Shown here piece after piece: positions 1 through 5,865 of a stretch of DNA of 7,189 bases. The position numbers were made by a program, and so were the translations under genes. Source of the DNA: an uncultured Achromobacter sp. Its GTDB lineage: Bacteria; Pseudomonadota; Gammaproteobacteria; Burkholderiales; Burkholderiaceae_B. Location of the stretch: NCBI GenBank assembly GCA_913775005.1, contig CAJYKY010000196.1:1-7189 (forward strand), given 5' to 3'. The notes beneath the pieces are model-generated. The model was given only the letters and a program-made list of their open reading frames with translations. It ran no database searches and was not told where the DNA came from. Numbering within the stretch: the first letter of the stretch is position 1; every line of letters starts with the position of its first letter.

Positions 1-866
1 CTGGCCGGATGCAGCAGATGAATCGCGTGGCCCAGCGCCGGGTCGGTGGGCCGCAGCACGAAGTCTTTGCCAAAGCTTGGGTGGTAGCCGAATGACTCGA
101 TCAACGCCACGCCAACGCCTTGGCGCACCAGCGCCAGCGCTTCGGGCGTAGAGCGGATTTCGATCTGCGGTTGCAAGGGTTGCGGGCCGGAATTCAGGAA
201 GCGGCTGGCCAGCCGACCAAACGGCGTGTCGGCGCCGTAGCCGATCAGCAGATGGCCTTGCAGGTCTTCGGCACGGATGCGGCTGCGCACCGCTAGCGGA
301 TGGCCGCAAGGCACGGCACAGCCCAACCAGCCCTGGCCGATTTCCTCACTGACGATGTTGGCGTTGACCGGCGGCGGCATTGACGCCAGGCCGAAGTCCG
401 CCTGACCCAGCAGCAGGTGCGGCAGCAGCGCATCGAAGGCCAGCGGGCGATAGCGGATGGGCGTGTCGGGGTGGCGTTCGCGAAACTTCTGGATGGCGTG
501 CGGGACGAGCCATTCGCTGAAGCTGGGGCTGGATACCAGGCTGACGGCGCCGGCCGACCCTGCGCCCAGCGCGCCTGCCAAGGCGTTGAAGCGGTTGACG
601 CGGCCAAAGATTTCTTCGGCTTCGGCGTACAGCCGCCGCGCTTCCGGCGTGGCTTGCAGCCGGCCTTTGACGCGTTCAAACAGCGGGTAGCGCAAGCGGC
701 TTTCGGCCGAGGCCAGCACGCGGCTGACGGCGGGCTGCGTCACGAACAGCATGCGGCCCGCTTCGCTTAGCGAACCCGTCAACATCACCGCGTGAAAAAC
801 CTCGATCTGGCGGAGCGTCAGGGCTCCGGGCGCCGAGGGGAGGGGGCCGGCCATGGGAAGAAGCAT
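1..866 (-). CDS. LysR-family transcriptional regulator (C-terminus off window)
   Basis: The protein reads leftward and runs off the window at base 1 with about 288 codons visible, so only a short C-terminal piece of a usual ~300-residue LysR protein is missing. An N-terminal winged helix-turn-helix is clear: LTLRQIEVFHAVMLTGS, then SLSEAGRMLFVTQPAVSR, then PLFERVKGRLQATPEA. It is followed by a periplasmic-binding-protein-like effector domain (around GAVSLVSSPSFSEWLVPHAI and LGQADFGLAS). The opening resembles, from memory, the OccR/NocR opine-catabolism branch of LysR regulators. That resemblance is tentative. Two in-frame ATG codons, at 866 and 854, are possible starts; neither has a convincing Shine-Dalgarno sequence, and 866 is taken as the longer. 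The gene diverges from the D-carbamoylase operon, the classic arrangement in which a LysR protein represses itself and activates its neighbour in response to a substrate. Confidence 0.93.
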   Translation of the reverse strand, partial: MLLPMAGPLPSAPGALTLRQIEVFHAVMLTGSLSEAGRMLFVTQPAVSRVLASAESRLRYPLFERVKGRLQATPEARRLYAEAEEIFGRVNRFNALAGALGAGSAGAVSLVSSPSFSEWLVPHAIQKFRERHPDTPIRYRPLAFDALLPHLLLGQADFGLASMPPPVNANIVSEEIGQGWLGCAVPCGHPLAVRSRIRAEDLQGHLLIGYGADTPFGRLASRFLNSGPQPLQPQIEIRSTPEALALVRQGVGVALIESFGYHPSFGKDFVLRPTDPALGHAIHLLHPA

Positions 867-1052
867 CCGCAAAGAAAAGTGTGGCTGCCATTTTATGGCC
901 TGGGGCGGCGCTGCGGCGCACCGGCCACGCGGCCGCCATGACGTTTTGCGCATCGTCCATAACTAAATGCACAGTCCTTGTTGGTTCGTCTGGGGGCGGC
1001 GGCATGTTGCAAACCCTTTGTTTTCAACGCGTTCCAGCCGGTTCTTGTTGCT

Positions 1053-1084
1053 GCGGCTTGCGATTTTCCGCGCGGCAAGACCGC
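1053..1084 (+). other. Possible leader hairpin upstream of D-carbamoylase
   Basis: GCGGCTTGC (1053-1061) can pair with GCAAG-A-CCGC (1075-1084), giving nine base pairs with a single bulged A at 1080 and a 13-base loop. If transcription starts upstream, this would fold in the 5' leader of the carbamoylase mRNA, about 60 bases before its start codon. No U-tract follows, so it is not an intrinsic terminator. In GC-rich DNA such pairing can occur by chance. Confidence 0.25.
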
Positions 1085-1135
1085 TATCCGGCGCGCGTTC
1101 GGCGCGGCATGCTGCCAGCAACCTCTCTCACCCCC

Positions 1136-1139
1136 AGGA
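1136..1139 (+). promoter_or_regulatory. Ribosome binding site AGGA for D-carbamoylase
   Basis: AGGA lies seven bases before the ATG at 1147. It supports this start over the in-frame ATG at 967, which would add 60 residues with no resemblance to the family. Confidence 0.6.
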
Positions 1140-1146
1140 TCGCTTC

Positions 1147-2136
1147 ATGTCCCGCATCGTCACTGTCGCCGCCGCCCAGTTGGGTCCCATTCAACGTTCG
1201 GAGGGGCGGGAGGCAGTGATCGGCCGCATGCTGCGGCTGTTGGAGCGCGCGCATCACCGTGGCGCGCAAGTGGTGGTGTTTCCCGAGCTGGCGCTCACCA
1301 CGTTTTTCCCGCGCTGGTACTGCGAAGACCTGGACGAGGCCGATGCCTGGTTTGAAGACAGCCTGCCCTCACCGGCCACGCAGCCCCTGTTCGACGCCAT
1401 CAAGCGCTTTGGCGTGATGGTGTATCTGGGGTATGCCGAGCTGGCGTGGGAACCGGATGAGCAGGGCATCGTGCGCAAGCGCCGCTTCAATACGTCGGTG
1501 GTGATCGCGCCCAACGGCGAGATCGTGTTGAAGTACCGCAAGGTGCATTTGCCCGGCCACGCGGAGTATGCCGAACACCGCCAGGTGCAGCATCTGGAAA
1601 AGCGGTATTTCGAAGTGGGCAATCTGGGCTTTCCGGTCGTGCGCGCGCCGGTCGCACCGGGTGTGGATGCCAACCTGGGCATGCTGATCTGCAATGACCG
1701 CCGTTGGCCGGAAGCGTGGCGGGTGCTGGGTTTGCAGCAGGTGGAGCTGGTCATGCTTGGCTACAACACGCCCAGCCGCAATCAGGACAACCGCGGCTTT
1801 GAAGCGCACCACCTGCGCGTGCTGCACTCGCATCTGTCGATCCAGGCGGGTTGCTATCAAAACGCCACCTTTGCCGCTGCCGTTGCCAAGGCCGGCACCG
1901 AGGACGGCCACGAGCTGCTGGGCCATTCCATCATCGTCAATCCGCAAGGCGAAATCATCGCCATGGCGGCGACGTGGGACGACGAACTGATCGTGGCCGA
2001 CTGCAACCTTGATCTGTGCGAACTGGGCCGCAACACCGTCTTCAACTTCGCCAAACACCGCCGCCCCGAAGCGTATGCCCGCCTGCTCGAACAGACCGGC
2101 AGCGTGGCCCCCGCCGTGTGGACGCCGTCCGTCTGA
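1147..2136 (+). CDS. N-carbamoyl-D-amino acid hydrolase (D-carbamoylase), nitrilase superfamily
   Basis: This 329-residue cytoplasmic enzyme should hydrolyse N-carbamoyl-D-amino acids to D-amino acid, CO2 and ammonia. The nitrilase catalytic triad is present: Glu47 in FPELALTTFFPRW, Lys132 in KYRKVHLPGH and Cys182 in ICNDRRWPE. Residues known in the Agrobacterium enzyme to hold the substrate carboxylate also align: His149 in QHLEKRYFE and Arg185-Arg186 after the catalytic Cys. This combination distinguishes true D-carbamoylases from other nitrilases and from beta-ureidopropionase. The protein is about 25 residues longer than the ~304-residue Agrobacterium enzyme, through short insertions near 102-109 and 166-175 and a C-terminal tail ending AVWTPSV. 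It is the first gene of a plus-strand cluster, 40 bases ahead of the PLP enzyme. No hydantoinase, its usual partner, is visible. The family is very secure; the preferred side chain is unknown. Confidence 0.95.
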   Translation: MSRIVTVAAAQLGPIQRSEGREAVIGRMLRLLERAHHRGAQVVVFPELALTTFFPRWYCEDLDEADAWFEDSLPSPATQPLFDAIKRFGVMVYLGYAELAWEPDEQGIVRKRRFNTSVVIAPNGEIVLKYRKVHLPGHAEYAEHRQVQHLEKRYFEVGNLGFPVVRAPVAPGVDANLGMLICNDRRWPEAWRVLGLQQVELVMLGYNTPSRNQDNRGFEAHHLRVLHSHLSIQAGCYQNATFAAAVAKAGTEDGHELLGHSIIVNPQGEIIAMAATWDDELIVADCNLDLCELGRNTVFNFAKHRRPEAYARLLEQTGSVAPAVWTPSV

Positions 2137-2176
2137 TGCGCTGACTTCGACTCTTTTCATTGATTGCAAATTTCTT

Positions 2177-3205
2177 ATGACCTCGACGCTTCTGCCTCCG
2201 ACCATCGAACACGAAATGCTGGGCACGATGCGCGTGCCCGGCTATGCCGACGTCACGGCTGCCGCTGAACGCCTGGCCCCGCACGTGCGCCGCACCATGC
2301 TGCTGCGCTCGCCCGTGCTGGATGAGCGCGCCGGGGCGCCCATCTGGCTGAAGCTGGAAAACCTGCAAGTCACCGGGTCGTTCAAGGCGCGCGGTGCGTT
2401 CAACGCGCTGCTGAATATGGATGCCGCACAACGCGCACGCGGCGTGGTGGCGTATTCGACGGGCAATCACGGCCAGGCGGTGGCGTGGGCCAGCCGTTGC
2501 CTGGGGGTGCCCGCCACCATCGTGATGCCGGTAGATGCGCCAGAGAACAAGGTGGAGAAGGCGCTGCGCCATGGCGCGAAGGTGGTGCGCTATGACCGCC
2601 TGCGTGAAAGCCGCGAGGAGATTGGCATGCGGCTGCTGGCCGAGACCGGCGCGACCTTGTTGCCGCCGGGCGATCACCCCGATGTGCTGGCGGCGCAAGG
2701 CACGCTGGCGCTGGAGGCCCTGCAAGATTTGCCCGCCGCCGCGCGCAACAACCTGGGCCTCTTTGCCACGCCTTGCGGCGGGGGCGGGATGGCTGCGGGG
2801 TGTTCGTTGGTGTTGCGAGAGCTGGCGCCGCAGGCCCGCATGGTGGCGGTGGAGCCGCGTGAGTACGACGACACCGTGCGGTCGTTGGCGTCCGGTAAGC
2901 GCGAGAGTAATCCCGCTGGCGCCAAAACGATTTGCGATGCCTTGCAGGCGGCCACGCCGGCCGAACTGCCCTATGCCATCAACAGCCGCAGCCTGAGCGC
3001 GGCGGTGTCCGTGAGCGATGCCGAGGTGGCCGCCGCGATCCGCTTCGCGTTGGACGAATTGCGTCTGGTCGTCGAACCCGGCGGCGCGGTGGCGTTGGCC
3101 GCGCTGCTGGCGGGCCATCTCTCGGCCGACGGCCGCGACGCCGTCATCGTGCTGTCTGGCGGAAATATCGATTTGCCCTTGTTGCGCGAGATCGCGCTGG
3201 GCTAG
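2177..3205 (+). CDS. PLP-dependent serine/threonine dehydratase or serine-racemase-like enzyme
   Basis: This 342-residue protein belongs to fold-type-II PLP enzymes (threonine dehydratase, serine racemase and 3-hydroxyaspartate dehydratase group). The Schiff-base lysine is Lys70 in GSFKARGAF. The substrate-carboxylate loop is STGNHGQA (94-101), the phosphate-binding glycine loop is GGGG (201-204), and Ser327 in LSGGNID should contact the PLP ring nitrogen. No C-terminal ACT regulatory domain is present, so it is not a biosynthetic IlvA. Glu226, Tyr230 and Asp232 sit where serine racemase binds its Mg2+, suggesting a metal-activated catabolic enzyme. The ATG at 2177 lacks a Shine-Dalgarno sequence; Met14 (2216) and Met18 (2228) are alternative starts just before the conserved YADV region. 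The canonical RTPLL near the N-terminus reads RTMLL here. Its place between two D-amino-acid-releasing hydrolases suggests it consumes or racemises a released hydroxy amino acid, which is inference. Confidence 0.9.
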   Translation: MTSTLLPPTIEHEMLGTMRVPGYADVTAAAERLAPHVRRTMLLRSPVLDERAGAPIWLKLENLQVTGSFKARGAFNALLNMDAAQRARGVVAYSTGNHGQAVAWASRCLGVPATIVMPVDAPENKVEKALRHGAKVVRYDRLRESREEIGMRLLAETGATLLPPGDHPDVLAAQGTLALEALQDLPAAARNNLGLFATPCGGGGMAAGCSLVLRELAPQARMVAVEPREYDDTVRSLASGKRESNPAGAKTICDALQAATPAELPYAINSRSLSAAVSVSDAEVAAAIRFALDELRLVVEPGGAVALAALLAGHLSADGRDAVIVLSGGNIDLPLLREIALG

Positions 3206-3214
3206 AGGACTCGC

Positions 3215-3249
3215 ATTACCCGAATTACCCGCAGCACCGCAGTACCCGC
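3215..3249 (+). repeat. Four-unit degenerate 9-nt tandem repeat
   Basis: Four consecutive units fill the gap after the dehydratase stop codon: ATTACCCGA (3215-3223), ATTACCCGC (3224-3232), AGCACCGC (3233-3240, one base short) and AGTACCCGC (3241-3249). The last unit runs into the 5' arm of the following hairpin. The function is unknown. Confidence 0.6.
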
Positions 3250-3271
3250 GCCGGACGCAGAGCCGGCGTGG
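3246..3271 (+). other. Intercistronic GC-rich hairpin
   Basis: CCGCGCCGG (3246-3254) pairs with CCGGCGTGG (3263-3271) in a nine-pair stem containing one G-U pair, closed by the eight-base loop ACGCAGAG. No T-run follows (the next bases are AAACACCC), so it is not a classical rho-independent terminator. It stands 20 bases before a strong ribosome binding site for the solute-binding protein. Hairpins in this position often stabilise or delimit the abundant binding-protein transcript of an operon; that role is inferred. Confidence 0.5.
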
Positions 3272-3290
3272 AAACACCCATAACAGTCCA

Positions 3291-3296
3291 AGGAAG
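3291..3296 (+). promoter_or_regulatory. Strong ribosome binding site AGGAAG
   Basis: AGGAAG lies six bases before the ATG at 3303. It is the best Shine-Dalgarno sequence in the cluster, fitting high expression of a periplasmic binding protein relative to the enzymes. Confidence 0.75.
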
Positions 3297-3302
3297 AAAA
3301 CC

Positions 3303-4289
3303 ATGTCCACGTACCAAAGCAGCGCCAAGCGCTGGCTCGCGGCAGCAAGCGCCGTGCTGAGCCTGACGGCCGCGTCGGCCGCGCACGCCGCTTACCCCGA
3401 GCACCCCGTCACCATCATCGTGCCGTTCAACACTGGCACCACGCCCGACATCGTGTCGCGCCTGCTGGCCGCTGAAATGGCCAAGCAGACGGGCGGCAAC
3501 TATGTGGTGCAGAACCGCACCGGCGCGTCGGGCATCATCGGCACGCAAGCGGTGGCGAACGCCACGCCCGATGGCTACACCATCGGCTTCGCCAACGTGG
3601 CCACGCTGGCCATCAACCAGGGCTTGTACGCCAAGCTGCAATACGACGCCGACAAGCAACTGGCGCCGGTGGCCTTGACCGGCTCCGTGCAGAACCTGCT
3701 GGCCGTGCGCCCGGGCCTGAACGTCAAGAGCGTGGCCGAACTGATCGCGCTGGCCAAGAAAGATCCGGGCAAGCTGGTGGTGTCGTCCGGCGGCAATGGC
3801 ACGACGGGCCACCTCAGCGCTGCCATGTTCAGTTCGATGGCGGGCGTGGAATTCATGCACGTGCCGTACAAGGGCGGGGTCGAGGCGGACCTGGCCGTTC
3901 TGCGTGGCGAAGCGGATCTGGTGTTCGACAACATCTCGTCCATTGCGTCGTTTGTGGATCAGGGCAAGGTCGTGCCGCTGGCCGTGACCGATCTGAAACG
4001 CGACCCGTCGATGCCTGAGCTTGCAACGTTGGATGAACAGGGCTTGAAGGGCTATCGCGCGGTGGCGTGGACGGGATACGTGGCGCCTGCCGGCACGGAT
4101 CCCAAGGTGCTGGACTACCTGAATGCTGCCATGAACAAGGCGCTGCAATCGCCCGACGTGCAGGAAAAGTTGAAGAGTCTGGCCTATGTGCCGAACATCG
4201 GCCCGCGTCAGCAGCTGTTTGACCGCGCGCTTGCCGAACGCCCGGTGTGGGCGCAGGTGATCAAACAAGCCAACGTGAAGATCGACTGA
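3303..4289 (+). CDS. Bug/TctC-family periplasmic solute-binding protein
   Basis: The 328-residue protein starts with a Sec signal peptide: a positive KR at 9-10, an alanine/leucine-rich core, and a likely cleavage after AHA at residue 29. The mature protein shows the Bug order of motifs: YPEHPVTIIVPF, then QNRTGASGIIG, ATPDGYTIGFANV, HVPYKGGVEADL, and GEADLVFDNISS. Bug proteins bind small carboxylated ligands in the periplasm, by known family behaviour, and may feed TctAB-type transporters or act as sensors. Here the segment that is usually rich in proline and glycine after IVPF reads NTGTTPD, with Asp49 at the expected ligand-contact site. This suggests a shifted ligand preference. No TctA/TctB membrane genes are in the window. 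The start at 3303 is fixed by the AGGAAG site and signal peptide. The ligand is unknown; an N-acyl or N-carbamoyl amino acid is a context-based guess. Confidence 0.94.
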   Translation: MSTYQSSAKRWLAAASAVLSLTAASAAHAAYPEHPVTIIVPFNTGTTPDIVSRLLAAEMAKQTGGNYVVQNRTGASGIIGTQAVANATPDGYTIGFANVATLAINQGLYAKLQYDADKQLAPVALTGSVQNLLAVRPGLNVKSVAELIALAKKDPGKLVVSSGGNGTTGHLSAAMFSSMAGVEFMHVPYKGGVEADLAVLRGEADLVFDNISSIASFVDQGKVVPLAVTDLKRDPSMPELATLDEQGLKGYRAVAWTGYVAPAGTDPKVLDYLNAAMNKALQSPDVQEKLKSLAYVPNIGPRQQLFDRALAERPVWAQVIKQANVKID

Positions 4290-4294
4290 ACGCC

Positions 4295-5749
4295 ATGAGC
4301 CACGAACGCTACGACTTGCTGATCCGTGCTGGCACGGTGATCGATGGCACGGGTGCTGGCCGCGTGCGCGCCGATGTGGGCGTGCGCGCGGGCCGTATCG
4401 TGGCCGTCGGCGACCTGGATGGCGCCCACGCCACGCAGGTGCTGGAGGCCGCGGGCCGCATCGTTGCGCCCGGATTCATCGACACCCACACGCACGATGA
4501 CCGCTATCTGTCCATCGACCCCGGCATGCCCGCCAAGCTGAGCCAGGGCGTCACGACGGTGGTGACGGGCAATTGCGGCATCAGTCAGGCCCCGTGGCGT
4601 TCGGGCTGGCGCAGCGAGGTGCCTGCGCCGGTCAATTTGTTGGGCAACGACGCCAGCGATTTCCCCTACGAGACGTTTGGCGCCTACCTGGACAACCTGG
4701 ATCGCCACCCGCCCGCCGTCAACGCCGCCTGCCTGGTGGGCCACACCTCGCTGCGCGCCGCCGCGATGAACGAGCTGGACCGGCCGGCCACCGCCAGCGA
4801 GATCGAACACATGCAGGCCTTGCTGCGCGAGGCCATGCAAAGTGGAGCGATCGGCTTGTCGACCGGCACGGCGTATCCGGCCGCGATGCCCGCCACGCTG
4901 GACGAACTGACGGCGGTGGCCAGCGTGTTGCGCGAGTATGGCGGCCTGTACGCCAGCCATATCCGCGATGAAGGCGACCGCATCTTTGCGGCGCTGGATG
5001 AGGCGTTTGCGGTGGGCGAGGCCGGCGGCGCGCCAGTGCTGATCTCGCATCACAAACTGATTGGTCCGCGCAATCATGGCCGTTCGGTGCAGACGCTGGC
5101 GCACATCACCCAAGCCAGCCAACGCCAGGAAGTGGCGCTGGACTGCTACCCCTATGTGGCGGGCTCGACGATTCTGCGCAAGGATCGTCTGGCGGTGTCC
5201 AGCCGCGTCATCGTGACGAAGTCGGTGCCGTATCCGCAGTATGCAGGGCGGGATCTGGACGATATCGCGCAAGACATGGGCCTGACGCCGGAAGACGCGG
5301 TCGATGCGCTGCAACCGGCAGGCGCCATCTACTTCATCATGGACGAGGCCGACGTCGAACGCATTCTGGCGTATCCCGGCACGATGATCGGCTCTGACGG
5401 CATGCCGCATGACCCGGCGCCGCACCCGCGCCTGTGGGGCACCTTTCCGCGCGTGCTGGGCCACTACTGCCGCGATGTCGGGCTGTTTACGCTGGAGCAG
5501 GCTGTACACAAAATGACGGGCAAGCCGGCCGCCTATTTCCGGCTGCCGCAACGCGGCCGCGTCGCCGTGAACTACGCGGCGGATCTCGTGGTGTTCGACG
5601 CGGACACCATCGCGGACACGGCAACGTGGTCGTCACCGACGAGCCAGGCAGAAGGTATCGACTACGTGCTGGTCAATGGCAGCGTGGCATGGCAGGCCGG
5701 CGCCAGCACAGGATCGCGCAGCGGCAAGGTGATCCGGCCGGGGGTGTGA
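4295..5749 (+). CDS. D-aminoacylase (N-acyl-D-amino acid deacylase)
   Basis: This 484-residue amidohydrolase should remove the acyl group from N-acyl-D-amino acids, giving a free D-amino acid and a carboxylate. Its length matches the ~483-residue Alcaligenes enzyme. The small beta-sandwich N-terminus (LIRAGTVIDGTG) leads into the metal-dependent TIM barrel. Visible active-site features are His65 and His67 in FIDTHTHDD, Cys94 in TGNCGIS (the zinc-ligand cysteine of this family), His222 in ASHIRDE, His252-His253 in ISHHK, and the catalytic Asp368 in IGSDGMPHD. The C-terminus returns to the sandwich (ADLVVFDADTI, VNGSVAW). The ATG at 4295 is five bases after the preceding TGA, with no strong Shine-Dalgarno sequence, so translation is probably coupled to the binding-protein gene. 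An earlier in-frame ATG at 4247 overlaps that gene and adds non-homologous residues. Whether it prefers neutral, Asp-type or Glu-type substrates cannot be judged. Confidence 0.95.
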   Translation: MSHERYDLLIRAGTVIDGTGAGRVRADVGVRAGRIVAVGDLDGAHATQVLEAAGRIVAPGFIDTHTHDDRYLSIDPGMPAKLSQGVTTVVTGNCGISQAPWRSGWRSEVPAPVNLLGNDASDFPYETFGAYLDNLDRHPPAVNAACLVGHTSLRAAAMNELDRPATASEIEHMQALLREAMQSGAIGLSTGTAYPAAMPATLDELTAVASVLREYGGLYASHIRDEGDRIFAALDEAFAVGEAGGAPVLISHHKLIGPRNHGRSVQTLAHITQASQRQEVALDCYPYVAGSTILRKDRLAVSSRVIVTKSVPYPQYAGRDLDDIAQDMGLTPEDAVDALQPAGAIYFIMDEADVERILAYPGTMIGSDGMPHDPAPHPRLWGTFPRVLGHYCRDVGLFTLEQAVHKMTGKPAAYFRLPQRGRVAVNYAADLVVFDADTIADTATWSSPTSQAEGIDYVLVNGSVAWQAGASTGSRSGKVIRPGV

Positions 5750-5757
5750 TGGCGAGG

Positions 5758-5792
5758 GCGGCGCCGGTCGGCGCCGCGCCGGTCAACGGCGC
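5758..5792 (+). other. Two overlapping, mutually exclusive hairpins after the D-aminoacylase
   Basis: GCGGCGCC (5758-5765) pairs perfectly with GGCGCCGC (5770-5777) around the tetraloop GGTC. A second stem, GCGCCG (5776-5781) with CGGCGC (5787-5792), encloses GTCAA and shares bases 5776-5777 with the first. A 9-nt direct repeat GCGCCGGTC (5761-5769 and 5776-5784) underlies both. No T-tract follows, so this is at best a rho-assisted or 3'-end-protecting structure for the upstream operon. Confidence 0.45.
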
Positions 5793-5865
5793 ATAGAAGC
5801 ATTCATGGCTGTGTCGATATCCGCCGGGTAGACTGCGACGTCGACGCGTGATTTTCGAGAATGCC

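Larger units (their letters stand above)
867..1146. promoter_or_regulatory. Divergent intergenic control region
   Basis: These 280 bp separate the divergent LysR and D-carbamoylase starts and must hold both promoters. On the minus strand, bases 895-890 read TAAAAT, a good -10 hexamer about 25 bp upstream of the 866 start, but no matching -35 is visible. An imperfect dyad, TGCGCAT (947-953) and ATGCACA (967-973), matches at 6 of 7 positions across a 13-base spacer in the local AT-richer patch. It is a possible LysR operator. I could not identify a convincing plus-strand sigma-70 promoter; TTGTTG at 978-983 has no good -10 partner. Confidence 0.45.

Noticed and set aside
967..1146. In-frame N-terminal extension of the D-carbamoylase from an ATG at 967
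   Set aside because: The 60 extra residues do not resemble the family, whose conserved N-terminus aligns from 1147 (placing the catalytic Glu at residue 47), and AGGA stands before 1147.
1369..2226. 285-residue open frame on the minus strand
   Set aside because: It is a shadow of the D-carbamoylase with no recognisable motif.
3246..3271. Rho-independent terminator between dehydratase and Bug genes
   Set aside because: The stem is good but no T-run follows, so it is recorded only as an intercistronic hairpin.
2042..3328. 428-residue open frame on the minus strand
   Set aside because: It lies opposite the PLP enzyme, is Arg/Gln/His-rich, and shows no domain; the sense strand has all motifs.
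3225..4268. 347-residue open frame on the minus strand
   Set aside because: It is antisense to the Bug protein and shows only composition bias.
4208..5551. 447-residue open frame on the minus strand
   Set aside because: It is antisense to the D-aminoacylase with low-complexity Arg/His/Gln-rich composition, typical of a GC-rich shadow frame.
5749..5796. 15-codon open frame whose ATG overlaps the D-aminoacylase stop (TGATG)
   Set aside because: Although it is positioned for translational coupling, the peptide merely reflects the GC-rich direct repeat and hairpins; there is no evidence of coding.
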